This document shows, one piece after another, positions 10,276-20,958 of a DNA stretch of 64,000 nt. The stretch is taken from the NCBI RefSeq assembly GCF_024323335.1, contig NC_066579.1, forward strand, positions 250,349,575 through 250,413,574. Reading direction: 5' to 3'. Under the pieces are notes generated by a model. The model ran no database searches, was not told the origin of the DNA, and saw nothing but the letters and a program-made list of their open reading frames with translations. Made by a program: the position numbers and the translations under genes. Source of the stretch: Lathyrus oleraceus. Its lineage: Eukaryota; Streptophyta; Magnoliopsida; Fabales; Fabaceae. The number at the start of each line of letters is the position of its first letter. The first letter of the stretch is position 1.

Positions 10276-11107
10276 TGATGAGGACGTAATCCAAGACATA
10301 AATGATACAATCCAAAGCTTAGGAGGTCCTATGACAAGGGCACGTGCAAGAAGAGTCAATGATGCTTTAGTTCACTTCATGATCAAGTCAATAGAATGCA
10401 TGGGCCAGATTGAAGAAAAAGAGCCCAAGTTTATTCTTATCATCCAAGCATGGGATAAAAGGCCCAATAACGCATAAATAAATAAAAATAAAGGAAATAC
10501 CAATAACCACACTATAAATGACGAAAATTGCAAGAGAAGTGGTAAATAAAGAATTGCCATTATTCTGCCCTTTCAAGAACCCCATTATCTCTTCTTTATT
10601 TTGCACTTTCTTTGTAATAACTCAACCCACTATCATGATAATTAGTGGCTGAAACCTTTTATTTTCTTAGGAGTTAATTTTTACTTATTTCATCATCTTA
10701 AGGCATTCCTATATAAAGGAGGCATGTATCTTCTTTTTGGATCAATGAATTTTGGCAAGTTTACACATTGTGTAAGTGAGAGTATTTGCTCTTAGGTTCT
10801 GGATTGGACCAAAATTGATCTTATCAAGAAATCCTTTTCTTGTGATGATCCTCATCCATAGGCTTATCATTCTCTCTTGGATTAGAAAGAGTGTGGCGCC
10901 CTTTCTACTTAATTCCATTTCTTATTTCTCCTTTATTTCATATCAATCTCGTTTATTTTATATGCATGTATCAAATTCTGTCATTCTTTCAATTATAAGG
11001 CAGATTACTTCCTCTGAGTCACAAAAGAATTAATATTCCAAAAGTTAACAAAGTTGTTTCAAATTTTTTGAAGGAAATGCATAAGTCTCAAAGGTTAGTG
11101 CATATCA
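10276..11107 (+). repeat. E2 5' LTR
   Basis: 832 bp, starting TGATGAGG and ending CATATCA. It encodes the same CR-motif peptide as the 3' LTR near its start (10276-10476). Here that peptide is not attached to pol, so the frame is an LTR echo and not a separate gene. Confidence 0.95.
10710..10717 (+). promoter_or_regulatory. E2 5' LTR TATA box
   Basis: TATATAAA in a purine-rich context (TATATAAAGGAGG) lies about 435 bp into the LTR. It is the best core-promoter candidate for the genomic RNA. The 3' LTR carries the same box at 16414-16421. Confidence 0.7.
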
Positions 11108-11109
11108 AG

Positions 11110-11123
11110 TGGTAATCAGAGCA
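11110..11123 (+). promoter_or_regulatory. E2 primer binding site (initiator tRNA-Met type)
   Basis: TGGTAATCAGAGCA, two bases after the LTR end, matches the usual plant initiator-Met site (TGGTATCAGAGC) except for one extra A. Confidence 0.85.
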
Positions 11124-11606
11124 TATTCCAAAATAAAGGGGCCGAAATGTGGTAAATTGTCTATATTCTTGTTCTTCATTATTATCCATTTATCATTATA
11201 AAAAAATTTCGAAAAAAAAGGGGTATAAGAAAAAAAAAAAAAAGGGATCTGATTGTTAAAGATTGTGATTCAAAAAAAAAAAAAAGTTCTATTTTTTTCC
11301 TTGCCACACTCTTAAAATTCTCCTGGTTTCCTTTGTTTTAGAGTCTTTTTTTTTGTGTGCTGTTTTTTTAAGTTTTTTGTGTGTTGATTATCATCTGAAA
11401 TTGATTTCTTTGTGTTGATTTTGGTTTCTCTAAAGAACTAAAAGAGCAAATTGAGTGGTAAAAGGCAGAGTGTTTTTATTATTAAAAAAAAAGCCAAAAA
11501 AAAATAAAATTGAGTGAAACACGAGTGATTGAGTGTAAACACGTGAGTAGAATGGTGAGGTCCATTTTTAAACACTTGTTCCTAATTTCACAAATATTTC
11601 ACTATT
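11124..11606 (+). other. E2 untranslated leader
   Basis: This non-coding leader between primer site and gag has several A homopolymers (e.g. near 11230-11285 and 11485-11505) and T-rich runs. I see nothing else in it. Confidence 0.8.
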
Positions 11607-12545
11607 ATGTCTAGTCCACCTTCACCTAGAACAACAACTTTAACTGTTCAGATCGTAGCCATGCGTGACAATTTTGAAAGATTGTTAAGAGAACAAGGTG
11701 AACAACTTCAACAAAGAATTGATGAGTTGGAAAGGAGGCCCCAAAATTCTAATGATGGTAGTGGTGATGAGGAGGAAAGAAGACGTAGAAGGAGACAAGG
11801 GGGAGATAATTTGAGGGGCATAAAAATTAAAGTTCCAACTTTTGTTGGGAAGAGTGACCCGGAGGCATATCTAGAATGGGAGACTAAACTTGAACAAATT
11901 TTTAATTGTCACAATTATTCTAATCTTGAAAAAGTGCAGGTTGCTTCTATTGAGTTCAAGGAGTATGCCATAGTTTGGTGGGATCAATTGACCAAAGATA
12001 GAAGGAGGTATGCAGAACGACCAATTGATACTTGGGAAGAGATGAAAAGAATCATGAGGAGAAGGTTTGTCCTTTCCTATTATCATAGGGAATTGCACAA
12101 CAAATTGCAAAGACTCACTCAAGGTTCTAAAAGTGTTGAAGAATATTTCAAGGAGATGGAAGTTCTCAAAATTAGAGCTAATGTAGAGGAGGACGATGAA
12201 GCAACTATGGCTAGGTTTCTCCATGGTCTAAATCATGACATTAGTGACATAGTGGAACTTAATCACTATGTTGAAATGGATGAATTGGTACACCAAGCTA
12301 TCAAAGTGGAACAATAACTCAAAAGAAAGAGCCAAGCAAGGAGAAATTCCACCACTTTCAATTCTCAAAGTTGGAAGGACAAAACAAAGAAGGAGGGTGC
12401 TTCATCATCTAAGGAAGCCACAGTTGAAAACAAAGGTAAAACTATTACATCTTCTTCTTCAAGTGTTTCAACTAACAAAAGTGTTAAGTGTTTCAAGTGT
12501 CAAGGCCAAGGACATATTGCATCTCAATGTCCAACAAAGAGAACT
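11607..12545 (+). pseudogene. gag: E2 gag, one nonsense codon
   Basis: CRM-type Gag starts at MSSPPSPRTTTL. A Glu/Gln-rich helical segment (codons 20-50) is followed by a basic patch (ERRRRRRQGG) and the capsid core (IKVPTFVGKSDPEAYLEWE, VWWDQL, SYYHRELHNKLQRLTQGSKSVEEYF, VHQAIKVEQ). A TAA at 12315 replaces one codon of a Gln pair. The frame then continues through a Ser/Lys-rich linker to a CCHC zinc knuckle (CFKCQGQGHIASQC, about 12490-12531) that would bind RNA. It is contiguous with protease in the same frame. Confidence 0.88.
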
Positions 12546-13022
12546 ATGCTTATGGAAGAAAATGAAGAAATTGTTGAAGAGGAGGATGGTGATTATGATG
12601 AGGAGTTTGAAGAAGAAATACCTAGTGGAGATTTACTCATGGTAAGAAGAATGTTGGGAAGCCAAATAAAGGAGGAGGATACAAGTCAAAGAGAAAACCT
12701 TTTTCATACAAGATGCTTTGTGCAAGGAAAGGTTTGTTCTTTAATAATTGATGGAGGAAGTTGTACAAATGTTGCAAGCACGCGTCTGGTTTCTAAACTA
12801 AAATTGGAAACAAAACCTCACCCTAAGCCTTACAAACTCCAATGGCTTAATGAAAGTGTAGAAATGCTTGTTAATAAACAAGTTGAGATTTGTTTTAAAA
12901 TTGGAAAATATGAGGATGTAGTGTTGTGTGATGTAGTACCAATGGAAGCTAGTCATTTGTTATTAGGTAGGCCTTGGCAATTTGATAGAAAAGCCAATCA
13001 TGATGGGTACTCCAATAAGTAA
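12546..13022 (+). pseudogene. E2 aspartic protease region
   Basis: This is a continuation of the gag frame. An acidic linker (EENEEIVEEEDGDYDEEFEE) precedes a retropepsin domain with active-site motif IIDGGSCTNVAS (DGG in place of DTG/DSG) and the flap/second-half motif LLLGRPWQFDRKANHDG. It ends in a TAA at 13020 that interrupts the same frame before pol; the frame reopens at once and continues to integrase. Confidence 0.85.
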
Positions 13023-13028
13023 TCTTTT

Positions 13029-15836
13029 ATGTATCATGATCAAAAGATCAATCTTGTATCGTTAAATCCTAGTGAGGTGAGAGAAGATCAAAGAAAAATG
13101 AGAGAAAAATATGATCAAGAAAGAAAAGAAAAAGAAAAAAAAAGAAAAAGAAAAAGAAAAGAAAAAAAAGAAAAGAATGAAAAGAAAAAGAATGATAAAA
13201 GAGAAAAGAAACAAAGTTTAACTGCAAAAAAAAGAGATGTGAAAAAAGCAATTGTGTCACACCAGCCTTTGTACTTGCTCTTTTGCAAGGAGGTGCCTTT
13301 GCTAACCACTATTTCTAATGAAAAAAAATTGCCAAATTGTGTTGAGTCTCTTTTGCAGGAATTTAAAGAATTGTTTCCGGAAGAGGTGCCAAGTGGTTTA
13401 CCACCTATAAGAGGAATTGAACATCATATTGATCTCAATCCAGGAGCATCTTTGCCTAATAGGCCAGCATATAGAAGCAATCCACAACAAACTCAAGAGA
13501 TACAAAGGCAAGTTGCTGAATTGATAAGTAAAGGATGGGTAAGAGAAAGTTTAAGTCCTTGTGCTGTCCCTATTATTCTAGTCCCTAAAAAGGATGGTAG
13601 TTGGAGGATGTGCACTGATTGTAGGGCCATTAACAATATTACCATTAAATATAGGCATCCTATTCCTAGACTAGATGATTTGCTTGATGAATTGTTTGGT
13701 GCATGCTTATTTTCTAAAATTGATTTGAAAAGTGGATATCACCAAATTAGAATAAGGGAAGGGGATGAATGGAAAACTGCTTTTAAAACAAAATTTGGTT
13801 TGTATGAGTGGATGGTTATGCCTTTTGGATTAACTAATGCACCTAGTACGTTCATGAGACTAATGAACCATGTGTTAAGGGAGTTCTTGGGTAAGTTTGT
13901 TGTTGTGTATTTTGATGATATTTTGATCTATAGCAAGAACTTAGATGATCATTGCATTCATTTAAGGGCTGTTTTGCAAGTGCTAAGATATGAAAATTTG
14001 TATGCCAACCTAGAAAAATGTGTCTTTTGCACCGATCATGTGATTTTCTTAGGTTTCATTGTAAGCTCTAAAGGAGTCCACGTTGATGAGGAAAAGGTGA
14101 AAGCCATTCGAGAGTGGCATCCTCCCAAAAATGTAAGTGAGGTAAGAAGCTTTCATGGTTTGGCTAGTTTTTATAGGAGGTTTGTGAAGGACTTTAGTAC
14201 CTTGGCAGCACCCCTCAATGAAATTGTTAAAAAGGATGTTGGTTTTAAATGGGGTGAAAAACAAGAGCAAGCCTTTGTTGCCCTAAAGGAAAAGCTCACC
14301 CAAGCACCAATTCTTGCATTGCCTAATTTTTCTAAATCTTTTGAAATTGAATGTGATGCATCTAATGTGGGAATTGGAGCTGTTTTGTTGCAGGAAGGTC
14401 ATCCACTTGCTTATTTTAGTGAAAAGCTAAAAGGGGCTGCCCTTAATTATTCTACATATGATAAGGAATTGTATTCCTTGGTGAGAGCTCTACAAACTTG
14501 GCAACATTACTTGCTGCCCCAAGAGTTTGTCATTCATAGTGATCACGAATCCTTGAAACATTTGAAGGGACAAGGTAAGTTGAATAAGAGGCATGCCAAG
14601 TGGGTTGAGTTTCTTGAACAATTTCCTTATGTAATCAAGCATAAGAAAGGTAAATCTAATGTTGTGGCAGATGCACTCTCAAGAAGACATGTCTTGCTTT
14701 CTACTCTTGAAACAAAAGTTTTTGGTCTTGAGCATATTAAAGATTTGTATAAAAGTGACCTTGAATTTTCTTCAAAATTTTTAGCTTGTGAGCATACTGC
14801 CTTCAATGGGTATTTTAGGCACAATGGCTATTTATTTAAAGAAAAAAAACTATGTGTGCCTAAAGGTTCCATTAGAGAATTACTTGTAAAAGAGGCGCAT
14901 GAGGGAGGACTAATGGGTCATTTTGGGGTTTCTAAAACTCTAGAATTCTTAAAAGAACATTTTTATTGGCCTCACATGAAAATTGATGTCCAAAAGCTTT
15001 GTGAAAGATGCATTGTGTGTAAAAAGGCTAAATCAAAAGTTATGCCTCATGGTTTGGATAATCCTTTGCCTGTACCTGAATTTCCTTGGATTGACATTTC
15101 CATGGACTTTGTTTTGGGGCTGCCTAGAACAAAGAATGGCAAAGATTCTATTTTTGTAGTTGTGGACAGGTTTTCAAAAATGGCACATTTTATTCCATGT
15201 AAAAAGGTGGATGATGCGTGTCATGTTGCTGATTTGTTCTTTAATGAAGTGGTGCGCCTACATGGCTTACCAAGGAGCATTGTCTTTGATCGTGACTCCA
15301 AGTTCTTAAGCCATTTTTGGAGGACTTTGTGGGGAAAGGTGGGTACAAAGTTATTATTTTCCACTACTTGTCATCCCCAAACAGATGGACAAACTGAAGT
15401 AGTAAATAGAACTCTTTCTACTCTTCTTAGGGTTGTTCTTAAAAAGAATTTAAAAATGTGGGAGGAATGGTTACCTCATGTAGAGTTTGCTTACAATAGG
15501 GTTGTCCATAGCACTACACAATATTCACCTTTCGAGATTGTGTATGGTTTTAATCCTTTATCACCTCTTGATTTGTTACCATTGCCTAACACATCTATTT
15601 TGAAGCATAAAGATGGGAAAGCTAATGCTGAATTTGTGAGAAAATTGCATGAACAAGTAAAATTGCAAATTGAAAAGAAAAATAGAAGTTATGCAAAAAG
15701 TGCAAACAAAGGGCGAAAGAATGTTATTTTTGAACCCGGGGATTGGGTTTGGATACATATGAGAAAAGAGAGATTCCCATCACAAAGGAAGTCCAAACTT
15801 CAACCTAGGGGAGATGGACCATTTCAAGTACTTTGA
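13029..15836 (+). pseudogene. E2 RT, RNase H and integrase (935 codons open)
   Basis: The order is a linker with a Lys/Glu/Arg-rich low-complexity block (13110-13240), then RT ([59 protein letters not shown] about 13905-13930), RNase H ([26 protein letters not shown]) and integrase. Integrase has HHCC ([10 protein letters not shown] to CERCIVCKK) and DDE ([31 protein letters not shown]). The integrase C-terminal domain begins ([18 protein letters not shown], then GDGPFQVL) but a TGA at 15834 breaks the frame, which resumes to 16181. These are CRM-clade motifs; the DD and DDE residues named are all present. Confidence 0.92.
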
Positions 15837-16181
15837 AGGATCAATGACAATGCCTACAAAATAGAACTTCCAGGTGAGTATGGGGTAAGTACTACTTTTA
15901 ATGTGGCTGATTTATCTCCTTTTGATGTAGGTGATGATGGTCTAAATTCGAGGTCGAATTCTTTTCAAGAAGGAGGGAATGATGAGGACGTAATCCAAGA
16001 CATAAATGATACCATGCAAAGCTTAGGAGGTCCTATGACAAGGGCACGTGCAAGAAGAGTCAATGATGCTTTAGTTCACTTCATGATCAAGTCAATAGAA
16101 TGCATGGGCCAGATTGAAGAAAAAGAGCCCAAGTTTATTCTTATCATCCAAGCATGTGATAAAAGGCCCAATAACACATAA
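15837..16181 (+). pseudogene. E2 integrase C-terminal tail with CR motif, crossing into the 3' LTR
   Basis: This is in the same frame as pol after the 15834 stop: FNVADLSPFDVGDD, then reading straight through the polypurine tract and LTR start into GGPMTRARARRVNDALVHF. A GPMTRARA-type segment is typical of the CR motif that replaces a chromodomain in CRM elements and has been linked to centromere targeting. The last ~67 codons before the stop lie inside the 3' LTR. Confidence 0.82.
15966..15979 (+). promoter_or_regulatory. E2 polypurine tract
   Basis: CAAGAAGGAGGGAA lies directly before the 3' LTR and primes plus-strand DNA synthesis. It is at the same time coding sequence for the CR-motif tail. 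Confidence 0.85.
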
Positions 16182-16809
16182 ATAAATAAAAATAAAGGAA
16201 ATACCAATAACCACACTATAATGGACGAAAATTGCAAGAGAAGTGGTAAATAAAGAATTGCCATTATTCTGCCCTTTCAAGAACCCCACTATCTCTTCTT
16301 TATTTTGCACTTTCTTTGTAATAACTCAACCCACTATCATGATAATTAGTGGCTGAAACCTTTTGTTTTCTTAGGAGTTAATTTTTACTTATTTCATCAT
16401 CTTAAGGCATTCCTATATAAAGGAGGCATGTATCTTCTTTTTGGATCAATGAATTTTGGCAAGTTTACACATTGTGTAAGTGAGAGTATTTGCTCTTAGG
16501 TTCTGGATTGGACCAAAATTGATCTTATCAAGAAATCCTTTTCTTGTGGTGATCCTCATCCATAGGCTTATCATTCTCTCTTGGATTAGAAAGTGTGGCG
16601 CCCCTTCTACTTAATTCCATTTCTTATTTCTCCTTTATTTCATATCAATCTAGTTTATTTTATATGCATGTATCAAATTCGGTCATTCTTTCAATTATAA
16701 GGCAGATTACTTCCTCTGAGTCACAAAAGAATTAATATTCCAAAAGTTAACAAAGTTGTTTCAAATTTTTTGAAGGAAATGCATAAGTCTCAAAGGTTAG
16801 TGCATATCA
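15980..16809 (+). repeat. E2 3' LTR
   Basis: 830 bp, nearly identical to 10276-11107, ending CATATCA and followed by target duplication GATCC at 16810-16814. TATA box at 16414-16421. Confidence 0.95.
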
Positions 16810-16814
16810 GATCC
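16810..16814. other. E2 target site duplication, right copy (GATCC)
   Basis: Second copy of the GATCC at 10271-10275. E1 sequence resumes here. Confidence 0.95.
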
Positions 16815-17963
16815 CGTCGTCACCCTCAAGATGGCGAAGGAACCAGTGGTCAGCCGTAGTATGACAGGTTACTCTCCCCTTATCTTATTTCAAAACATTG
16901 GGGACAATGTTCGATTTAAGTGTGGGAGGAGATTTTGTCGCTTTTCATTTTCCTTTGTTGTTTTTAGTTAGATTGTTTATTTTTTATTGCTTTTTAGTTG
17001 TTTAATTTGTTTTATTTTGCTTTTAGTTAGAGTGTTTTAGATAATGCATGAGTCTGACGAGTCACCATATAGTGTATCTTTAGTACATCCTAATCTCCCC
17101 ATTCCTTTAGCCCTACCAAAATATTTTTGCAAAAGAAAACGGTGTTATTCTGAAAGTTTTTGGGCTTTAAGACAGGTTTGAGTTAGGATGTAGGGACTTG
17201 GGAGAACTTTTTGAAACATCAGTATCGTTTTAGCACCATAGACTTCATGAATATAGGAATCACTCCCGAAACCCCATATACCATGGCCTTAATCATCATT
17301 TCAGTATAGTCCTCAGTAGTTTATTCCAGTAGTCAACTCCGGCCTAAGCATCCTCTACGTAGAGGACCGATGAACATAAGTGAATGATCCAGTGCAATAA
17401 ATAAAAGAAAAAAAAAGCAACTCCGGTATAGGTGACCTTCACAAAGTCATTTAAACCAAAAAAGTTGTAAAAATTTGCTGCAAAAGAAAAAGAAAAAGAA
17501 AAACTCACCCGCTGTTAGTTGGTTCAGAGGTATCTGGCACTGAACTTGGTAGGGCGGATTACTATCCGATCCCCCACAACTGCATTTGGGTCAAATAAAA
17601 GGGTTTACACATATTTATGTGCCAGAAACCCCATGTTCAGGATCAGAATCACTAACTGGTCACTCTGTTATGAAGCATGTACGGATAACGGGCTTAATGT
17701 GATCGCGCCTGAATGAAAAGGACCCAAAAAGAGATGAAGAGGTAGGCCTAGGTATTATGGGATAATACGGGTTGGTTAATATAGGAATGGAGTTTATGTC
17801 CATGTCTACGGATAAGTGTCATCACGATACCCTTAGTTCACTCAGTTAGTACCTATCACTGCATCCCGACTTGAACCTAGAAGCCTTTCTAGCCCGAATC
17901 ACTCATCGACACCAGTTTTTCTTCTATGAGCTTTTAAGTATTTTGCTTGAGGACAAGCAAGGG
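16815..17963 (+). other. E1 3' untranslated region
   Basis: After the last 15 codons of accessory frame B (to 16859) there is no coding potential. It holds a second polypurine-like tract at 16915-16932, an A/G-rich microsatellite near 17400-17420 and 17485-17510, and CTTGAGGACAAGCAA at 17946-17960, which recurs before the tract of E3. The short frame at 17519-17716 shows no conserved feature. Confidence 0.75.
16915..16932 (+). promoter_or_regulatory. Second polypurine-like tract in E1
   Basis: TTTAAGTGTGGGAGGAGA shares its first 14 bases with the true tract at 17964-17981, 1049 bp downstream, and is also preceded by a GGACAA sequence. It could be an internal plus-strand primer or a duplicated relic. 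Confidence 0.5.
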
Positions 17964-17981
17964 TTTAAGTGTGGGAGAATT
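17964..17981 (+). promoter_or_regulatory. E1 polypurine tract
   Basis: TTTAAGTGTGGGAGAATT directly abuts the 3' LTR start TGATGACAC. Confidence 0.85.
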
Positions 17982-18363
17982 TGATGACACTGAAATACAC
18001 CGTATTTTCGACTCCGATTTCGCATGCATTTTAGTAGTTTTATTGTTATTTTGTTATGTTATTACTGTGTTTTCCTTTGTTTTCAGGTTTTCAGTCTAAT
18101 CAGAGCCCCGAACGAGAAAAGGAGTGAAAATGAGCTAAAAAGCCTAAAAATCAGCATTTTGCACTTGTGGCTCCCACTGTGGCTGGCGCCATGGGTCCAG
18201 CCATGACGTGTCATAGTCCAACTTCTCCTTAACTGTCACATATCCCACTATCTCCACTTGGGCGCCACAATTTACTCTTATGGCGGGCGCCACAAGAACA
18301 AAGAAGTTTCCCTCCCAAATTCAAACTTAAGGGCATCATTGTCATTTCCATTATTTTTCTTGC

Positions 18364-18372
18364 CTATAAATA
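18364..18372 (+). promoter_or_regulatory. E1 3' LTR TATA box
   Basis: TATAAATAG in the context CCTATAAATAGAGAC is a strong plant-type TATA, about 380 bp into the LTR and just upstream of the region shared with base 1 of the window. Confidence 0.75.
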
Positions 18373-18614
18373 GAGACTTGATTTCATTTGTTTTATCATC
18401 CAAACATAGATCAAACTTAGTTACAACTAGGCATATATCAGTATTGTAAAAGTGGTAATTGCTTCACATCGGAGTGTTGCCACACTGTGTAATCGAGTCT
18501 GTAATCGAGTATGGAGCACTTTGGAAGGAAGTTAATCCTGCCGCCATTTTCATTTTTGTTTCGCACTTTATTCAACCCTCCGATTGGAGAAGGTTTTATT
18601 GCTTTACCTTTGTC

Positions 18615-18985
18615 TACTTTATTTATTTCTCGCACTCGCACTACTTTATTTATTTCCCGCACTCGCACTACTTTGTTTATTTCTCGCACTCGCACTATTT
18701 TATTTATTTCCCGTACTCTCACTAGTTTGTTTATTTCTCGCACTCGCATTACTTTAATTATTTCTCGAACTCACACTACTTTCCTTTATTTCTCGCACTC
18801 GCACTACTTTTGTTTATTTCTCGCACTCGCACTACATTTATTTATTTCTCGCACTCGCACTACATTTATTTATTTCTCGCACTCACACTTTACTTTGTTT
18901 ATTTCTCGCACCGCACTACTTTTATTTATTTTCCACACTCGCACTACTTCTATTTAAATTCCGCACTCACACTACTTTTATTTAA
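18615..18985 (+). repeat. 27-bp minisatellite inside the E1 3' LTR
   Basis: Second LTR copy of the array at 190-560, with similar copy number and a few different unit variants. Confidence 0.9.
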
Positions 18986-19783
18986 ATTAAAATGCACCTT
19001 TACTTTACCATGTCTAGCTAAACCTATAAAGGTTAGAGTGTAAGGATCGTAATTGAACCGATAATCCGTACAATTGTTCATAGAAACACTTAAGGGCTAT
19101 TTTGAATTTCAACTTAAGTTTTCCCGCACTTAATTTCCATTCGGTAAGATCGAAATCCGTCCAACGTCTTTTTAACTTAGTTATTTTTAACTATTTCAAA
19201 TACAGCGAAAGCGCTTTGTTTAGTTCATTAGGAGTTTTTAACTTAAAAAGAAAAGTGATTTTAAAACTATTTTCGAACGCGTTTATAAGTTTAGTGTCTG
19301 GTTCGTGTGAACCTCTTTTGGTTAAGAAATCCAGGTCAAAAATACTTTTCAACTTAGTCAAGATACTATACTTCTTAAAAATAGGTTTACTACTCTAACG
19401 CAATGCGCGCCTTTTTATAAGTGACAATAAGTGGGTTTTATTAGGGAGTACAACTCGGTTCTGAATACGCGAAAGCGACAGTTCCCGTTAAATTGGTTCT
19501 TTTCAAAGTAGGAAACACTGCCCATAAGTAATTCTATTAGCAAGTACTTGGATTGTTAATTGATTATGTGAATTACATTCGAACCTGTCTTTGTTAATTG
19601 AATTTTATTTAATACTTTATTTTTCATTGTGCACTCTTAAAACCCGTATTTCGATTACCTTAGATAAACACCATAACAATAGATAACGATAGATTGACAC
19701 TTGGTATCTGTGGATTCGACAATCTTTTATATTACTCTAACGCGTTCGTATACATGCGAAAAACAGACATCAACTGGTCATAA

Positions 19784-19794
19784 CCCCAAACTTA
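19784..19794 (-). promoter_or_regulatory. E3 polypurine tract
   Basis: On the minus strand TAAGTTTGGGG, preceded (19797-19813) by CTTGAGGACAAACAA, almost the same as the block before the E1 tract. E1 inserted about a dozen bases downstream, so the LTR boundary itself is not visible. Confidence 0.7.
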
Positions 19795-20895
19795 GCTTGT
19801 TGTTTGTCCTCAAGAAAATTTAAGAGCAAAGAACTCATGTCATCTCAAATGAAAGAAAACTATTCACGTACCACAACACCTCTAAGATCTTTCATGGCCC
19901 TCATTTGTTGATACCTTCGGTTTTTGCTGGATTAAGGTTCATAGTCAATATAATCGTTATCTTCACTATGCTCATTCTGATGGATTAGTGCTGAAATTCT
20001 TTCTCTCACTCGTCCTTTAGGATCAACTGTTATCGAGGATTCAACTTTTGGATTTGTCTTTGTTTTCAATATCCGACGACTTCTCCTTCTTTTGAGTTCC
20101 CTGATGATTATTTTTCTTTTACTTTTTTTCAATTTGATTTTTCAAATTTTCAAATTTTATTTTTCTTCTCTTATTTTTTTTCAATCATCAGGTGCCATCA
20201 TTTATACTAATGTTGCACAGCTACCCCGAACTTAAATGTTGTTATCCCAACAACAACCCCAAATTTAGAATGAACATAGATTTGATAACTCATGTAAATA
20301 TTCTAAACATGGTGGGGAAGTGCTTGGGCCATGGGTTAATATGATGTGGTTTTTAAAACAAACAAATGGATAAAGGCTCAAATGGGGTTAATAATGGATA
20401 ACAATAAAAAGGATGGCTAGAAAGGCTCAAGGGTAATAACAAAAAACATACCTCAGTATGTGTAATCATGCAACCGAAATCAGAAAAGAACGTAAGCAAG
20501 TTCTAAATGATAAATACATACTTGAATGCTCTCTTATGATGTACACTATGTTTGGATTTTTCTGCTCTCACCATATTGGGTAGAGCTGACAACCTCCACA
20601 ATACCTCTTGCTCGATGTGGCTTCTCAATCATTTATGGTAAACCTTCTCAAGTTTGAGTCGAACTCAGTTAAACCAATCAGATCATTTAGAAGTATATAA
20701 AAAAAGTATTTTGGAGAGTTAACATACATATGACACACATGCCTTTCGTTTGGGTACTTTTCACACAACCACTAAAGCTACAATTATCATATTATTAGAT
20801 GAAAGTAACCAACCAGAAAATAAACCAACTTAAAGAAAAAAAACTCAGAAATTAATATAAAATTGAAACTATAAAATATAAATTATGAATACTTT
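19795..20895 (-). other. E3 3' untranslated region
   Basis: AT-rich and without a recognisable gene. A Lys/Arg-rich 66-codon frame at 20132-19932 on the minus strand ends in an acidic stretch; I cannot assign it, and low complexity may explain it. Confidence 0.6.
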
Positions 20896-20942
20896 CCTTG
20901 GGTTGCCTCCCAAGCAGCGCTCGTTTGTCGTCATTAGCTTGA
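20896..20942 (-). promoter_or_regulatory. Conserved 47-nt hairpin motif (E3 copy)
   Basis: On the minus strand it matches 6819-6865 at 41 of 47 positions and includes the same 22-nt core. Here the stem is longer (CTTGGG/CCCAAG). It is retained although the integrase it normally follows is missing. Confidence 0.6.
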
Positions 20943-20958
20943 GGCCTTATTCCCCCTG

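Larger units (their letters stand above)
10276..16809 (+). mobile_element. E2: CRM-clade Ty3/gypsy chromovirus, complete
   Basis: The element is 6.5 kb and complete, with two LTRs of about 830 bp, a methionine-type primer site, one gag-pro-pol frame, a polypurine tract and a 5-bp target duplication. RT and integrase motifs fit the centromeric retrotransposon (CRM) clade, and the coding frame extends into the 3' LTR, as known for CRM elements with a CR motif. By eye I count about eleven substitutions and one 2-bp indel between the LTRs, so it is a young insertion. It lies inside the tail region of E1's accessory gene B. Confidence 0.95.
1..19772 (+). mobile_element. E1: Athila-like Ty3/gypsy retrotransposon, 5' end cut by window
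   Basis: The element runs from a truncated 5' LTR through an aspartate-type primer site, gag, protease, RT/RNase H, integrase and two Athila-type accessory genes to a polypurine tract and a complete 3' LTR. Base 1 aligns with base 18426 of the 3' LTR, so about 444 bp of the 5' LTR lie outside. The LTR starts TGATG and ends CATCA. E2 is nested at 10276-16809. The LTRs are visibly diverged (about ten differences in the first 180 aligned bases), so E1 is older than E2. The left target duplication is outside the window. The bases ACTGG at 19773-19777 are only a candidate for the right one. Confidence 0.9.
17982..19772 (+). repeat. E1 3' LTR (complete, 1791 bp)
   Basis: It begins TGATGACAC and ends GACATCA. 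In order: a segment with repeated GGCGCC palindromes (18185-18296), a TATA box (TATAAATAG near 18364), the 27-bp minisatellite (about 18615-18985) and an AT-rich tail. Its last 1347 bp match the 5' LTR. Confidence 0.92.

Noticed and set aside
10226..10477. A separate gene joining the end of accessory gene B with the start of E2
   Set aside because: The frame crosses the E1/E2 junction by chance; its C-terminal part is the LTR echo of the CRM tail.
13069..13309. Minus-strand hydrophobic frames opposite E2 pol
   Set aside because: They mirror the Lys/Glu-rich purine tract on the coding strand; Phe/Leu richness is a strand shadow.
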